From the NCBI GenBank assembly GCA_902806305.1, contig CADCWC010000239.1, forward strand, positions 1 through 6,436: a stretch of 6,436 bases of DNA. Reading direction: 5' to 3'. This document shows positions 5,409-6,436 of this stretch, in pieces. The translations under genes and the position numbers were made by a program. The notes below the pieces were generated by a model, which saw nothing but the letters and a program-made list of their open reading frames with translations, was not told the DNA's origin and did not search any database. Source of the stretch: an uncultured Thermoleophilia bacterium. GTDB taxonomy: Bacteria; Actinomycetota; Thermoleophilia; Gaiellales; F1-60-MAGs149. Position 1 is the stretch's first letter. Each line of letters opens with the position of its first letter.

Positions 5409-5959
5409 CCGTCCGGATCGAGCCGATGCAGCTCGACGACCTGCCGGCGGTCGAGGCGATCGAGCGCGCGAGCTTCACGACGCCGTGGCCGCGGCAGGCA
5501 TACCGGAGCGAGCTCGAGCACAACCGGCTGGCGCAGTACCTCGTGGTCCGTGCCGCGGACGAGGTGATCGCCTATGCCGGCATGTGGATGATGGTCGACG
5601 AGGCGCACATCACGACCTTCGCGGTGCACCCGGCGTGGCGGCGTCAGCGGATCGGCGAGCAACTGCTGCTCAACCTGGTCGACATCGCGCGCGACCGTCA
5701 GGCGCGCGAGGTGACGCTCGAGGTCCGCCTGTCGAACCTCGCCGCGCGGCGTCTCTACGAGAAGTACGGCTTCCGGCCCGTCGGCCTCCGCCCGAACTAC
5801 TACAGCGACGACCGCGAGGATGCGCTGATCATGACCACCGAGCCGCTGACGGCGCCGCGGATGATCGCCCGCATCGACGCCCTCCGGGCGCAACTGGCCG
5901 CGAGCCCTGCACCCGAGCCGCCCGAGCCCGGCCCGTCCGCAGCAGCGAGCGCCACATGA
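5387..5959 (+). CDS. rimI: RimI-type GNAT N-acetyltransferase
   Basis: This 190-residue acetyltransferase uses acetyl-CoA. E. coli RimI acetylates the N-terminus of ribosomal protein S18, and related enzymes act on other N-termini. Its place between tsaB and tsaD is the usual bacterial arrangement. Motifs: IEPMQLDDLPAVEAIERASF (11-30), the acetyl-CoA pyrophosphate loop VHPAWRRQRIGEQLL (80-94), LEVRLSNLAARRLYEKYGF (111-129) and the closing NYYSDDREDALIM (137-149). The fold ends near residue 155, with a Pro/Ala/Glu-rich tail of about 35 residues that standard RimI (about 150 residues) lacks. The GTG start follows a good ribosome site. The true substrate cannot be read from sequence. The stop overlaps the tsaD ATG (ATGA). 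Confidence 0.88.
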   Translation: MVARPPLTVRIEPMQLDDLPAVEAIERASFTTPWPRQAYRSELEHNRLAQYLVVRAADEVIAYAGMWMMVDEAHITTFAVHPAWRRQRIGEQLLLNLVDIARDRQAREVTLEVRLSNLAARRLYEKYGFRPVGLRPNYYSDDREDALIMTTEPLTAPRMIARIDALRAQLAASPAPEPPEPGPSAAASAT

Positions 5960-6436
5960 CCGACGCGGTCGTCCTCGCGATCGAGTCGTCCTGCGACGAG
6001 ACGGGCATCGCCGTCGTCGCCGGCGGCCGGCGGATCCTCTCGAACGTCGTGGCCAGCCAGGTCGCGCTCCATGCGTCGACGGGCGGGATCGTCCCGGAGG
6101 TCGCGGCCCGGGCGCACCTTCGCTGGATCGTCCCCGTCCTCGATGAGGCGTGGGCCGCGGCGGGGGTCGGGTGGGAGGACGTGGACGCGATCGCCGTCAC
6201 GTACGGTCCCGGCCTCGCCGGCTCGCTCCTCGTCGGGATCAACTTCGCGAAAGCGCTGGCGTGGGTCCACGACAAGCCGCTGGTCGGCGTGAACCACCTC
6301 GAGGGTCATGTCTACGCGGCCTGGCTGGTGGATCCCGGCGCCGAAGCACCCGAGGAGCCGCCCTTCCCGCTCGTCGCCCTGGTCGTCTCGGGCGGCCACA
6401 CGTTCCTGGTCGAGATGTTTGACCACCTGACCCTAT
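5956..6436 (+). CDS. tsaD: TsaD, catalytic subunit of t6A37 synthesis, N-terminal part (3' end outside window)
   Basis: The first 160 residues of a protein usually about 340 long. TsaD transfers the threonylcarbamoyl group from threonylcarbamoyl-AMP to A37 of ANN-decoding tRNAs. Motifs: VLAIESSCDETGIAVV (6-21), TGGIVPEVAARAHL (42-55), VTYGPGLAGSLLVG (81-94), the metal-binding NHLEGH with His114 and His118, and LVVSGGHT (142-149). All are intact. The last part, with the metal-binding aspartate, is beyond the window. The ATG overlaps the rimI stop by four bases, with no evident ribosome site, suggesting coupling. Confidence 0.96.
   Translation, partial: MTDAVVLAIESSCDETGIAVVAGGRRILSNVVASQVALHASTGGIVPEVAARAHLRWIVPVLDEAWAAAGVGWEDVDAIAVTYGPGLAGSLLVGINFAKALAWVHDKPLVGVNHLEGHVYAAWLVDPGAEAPEEPPFPLVALVVSGGHTFLVEMFDHLTL

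Noticed and set aside
1..6436. Mobile element, prophage, CRISPR array or RNA gene
   Set aside because: No transposase, integrase, phage, direct-repeat array, tRNA or rRNA-like sequence was recognised, and composition appears even across the window.

Overview
The window comes from a chromosome with very high G+C content. It is packed with genes, all on the + strand. Codon third positions are almost always G or C, and five of the seven genes or so whose start is visible begin with GTG. Gene content points to a high-GC Chloroflexota bacterium, perhaps of the Limnocylindria/Ellin6529 type. The main clue is a MutL/GlmL-like ATPase-fold gene followed directly by a beta-hairpin-rich partner, an arrangement I associate with Chloroflexota. 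The assignment is inference; a high-GC actinobacterium is the main alternative.

Region 1 (1-1429) is a tight three-gene run. It starts with the 3' part of an alanine racemase gene (cell-wall D-alanine). A stand-alone macro-domain protein follows, starting 61 bases before the racemase stop. A 96-residue protein of unknown function then overlaps the macro gene by 4 bases. A 62-base gap follows, holding an imperfect hairpin and a TANNNT box placed as expected for a leaderless promoter.

Region 2 (1492-4172) is a two-gene unit joined by an ATGA overlap. The first gene encodes a divergent MutL/GlmL-family protein of the ASKHA (actin/Hsp70/sugar kinase) fold, with weakened nucleotide motifs and an extra C-terminal beta-rich domain. 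The second encodes a 356-residue protein that looks built from lipoyl/biotinyl-like hairpins, an alpha/beta middle and a KOW-like end. No cobalamin mutase subunit is present here. This pair is the best candidate for an undescribed system.

Region 3 (4173-4260) is an 88-base spacer with a GC hairpin, a repeated GC motif and a second leaderless-type TANNNT box just before an ATG.

Region 4 (4261-6436) is the tRNA t6A-modification cluster tsaE-tsaB-rimI-tsaD, with every junction overlapping. TsaE, TsaB and TsaD act with TsaC (not in the window) to make N6-threonylcarbamoyladenosine at position 37 of ANN-decoding tRNAs. RimI is the usual embedded N-acetyltransferase. tsaD runs off the window after 160 codons. 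No RNA genes, CRISPR arrays, insertion sequences or phage genes were seen.
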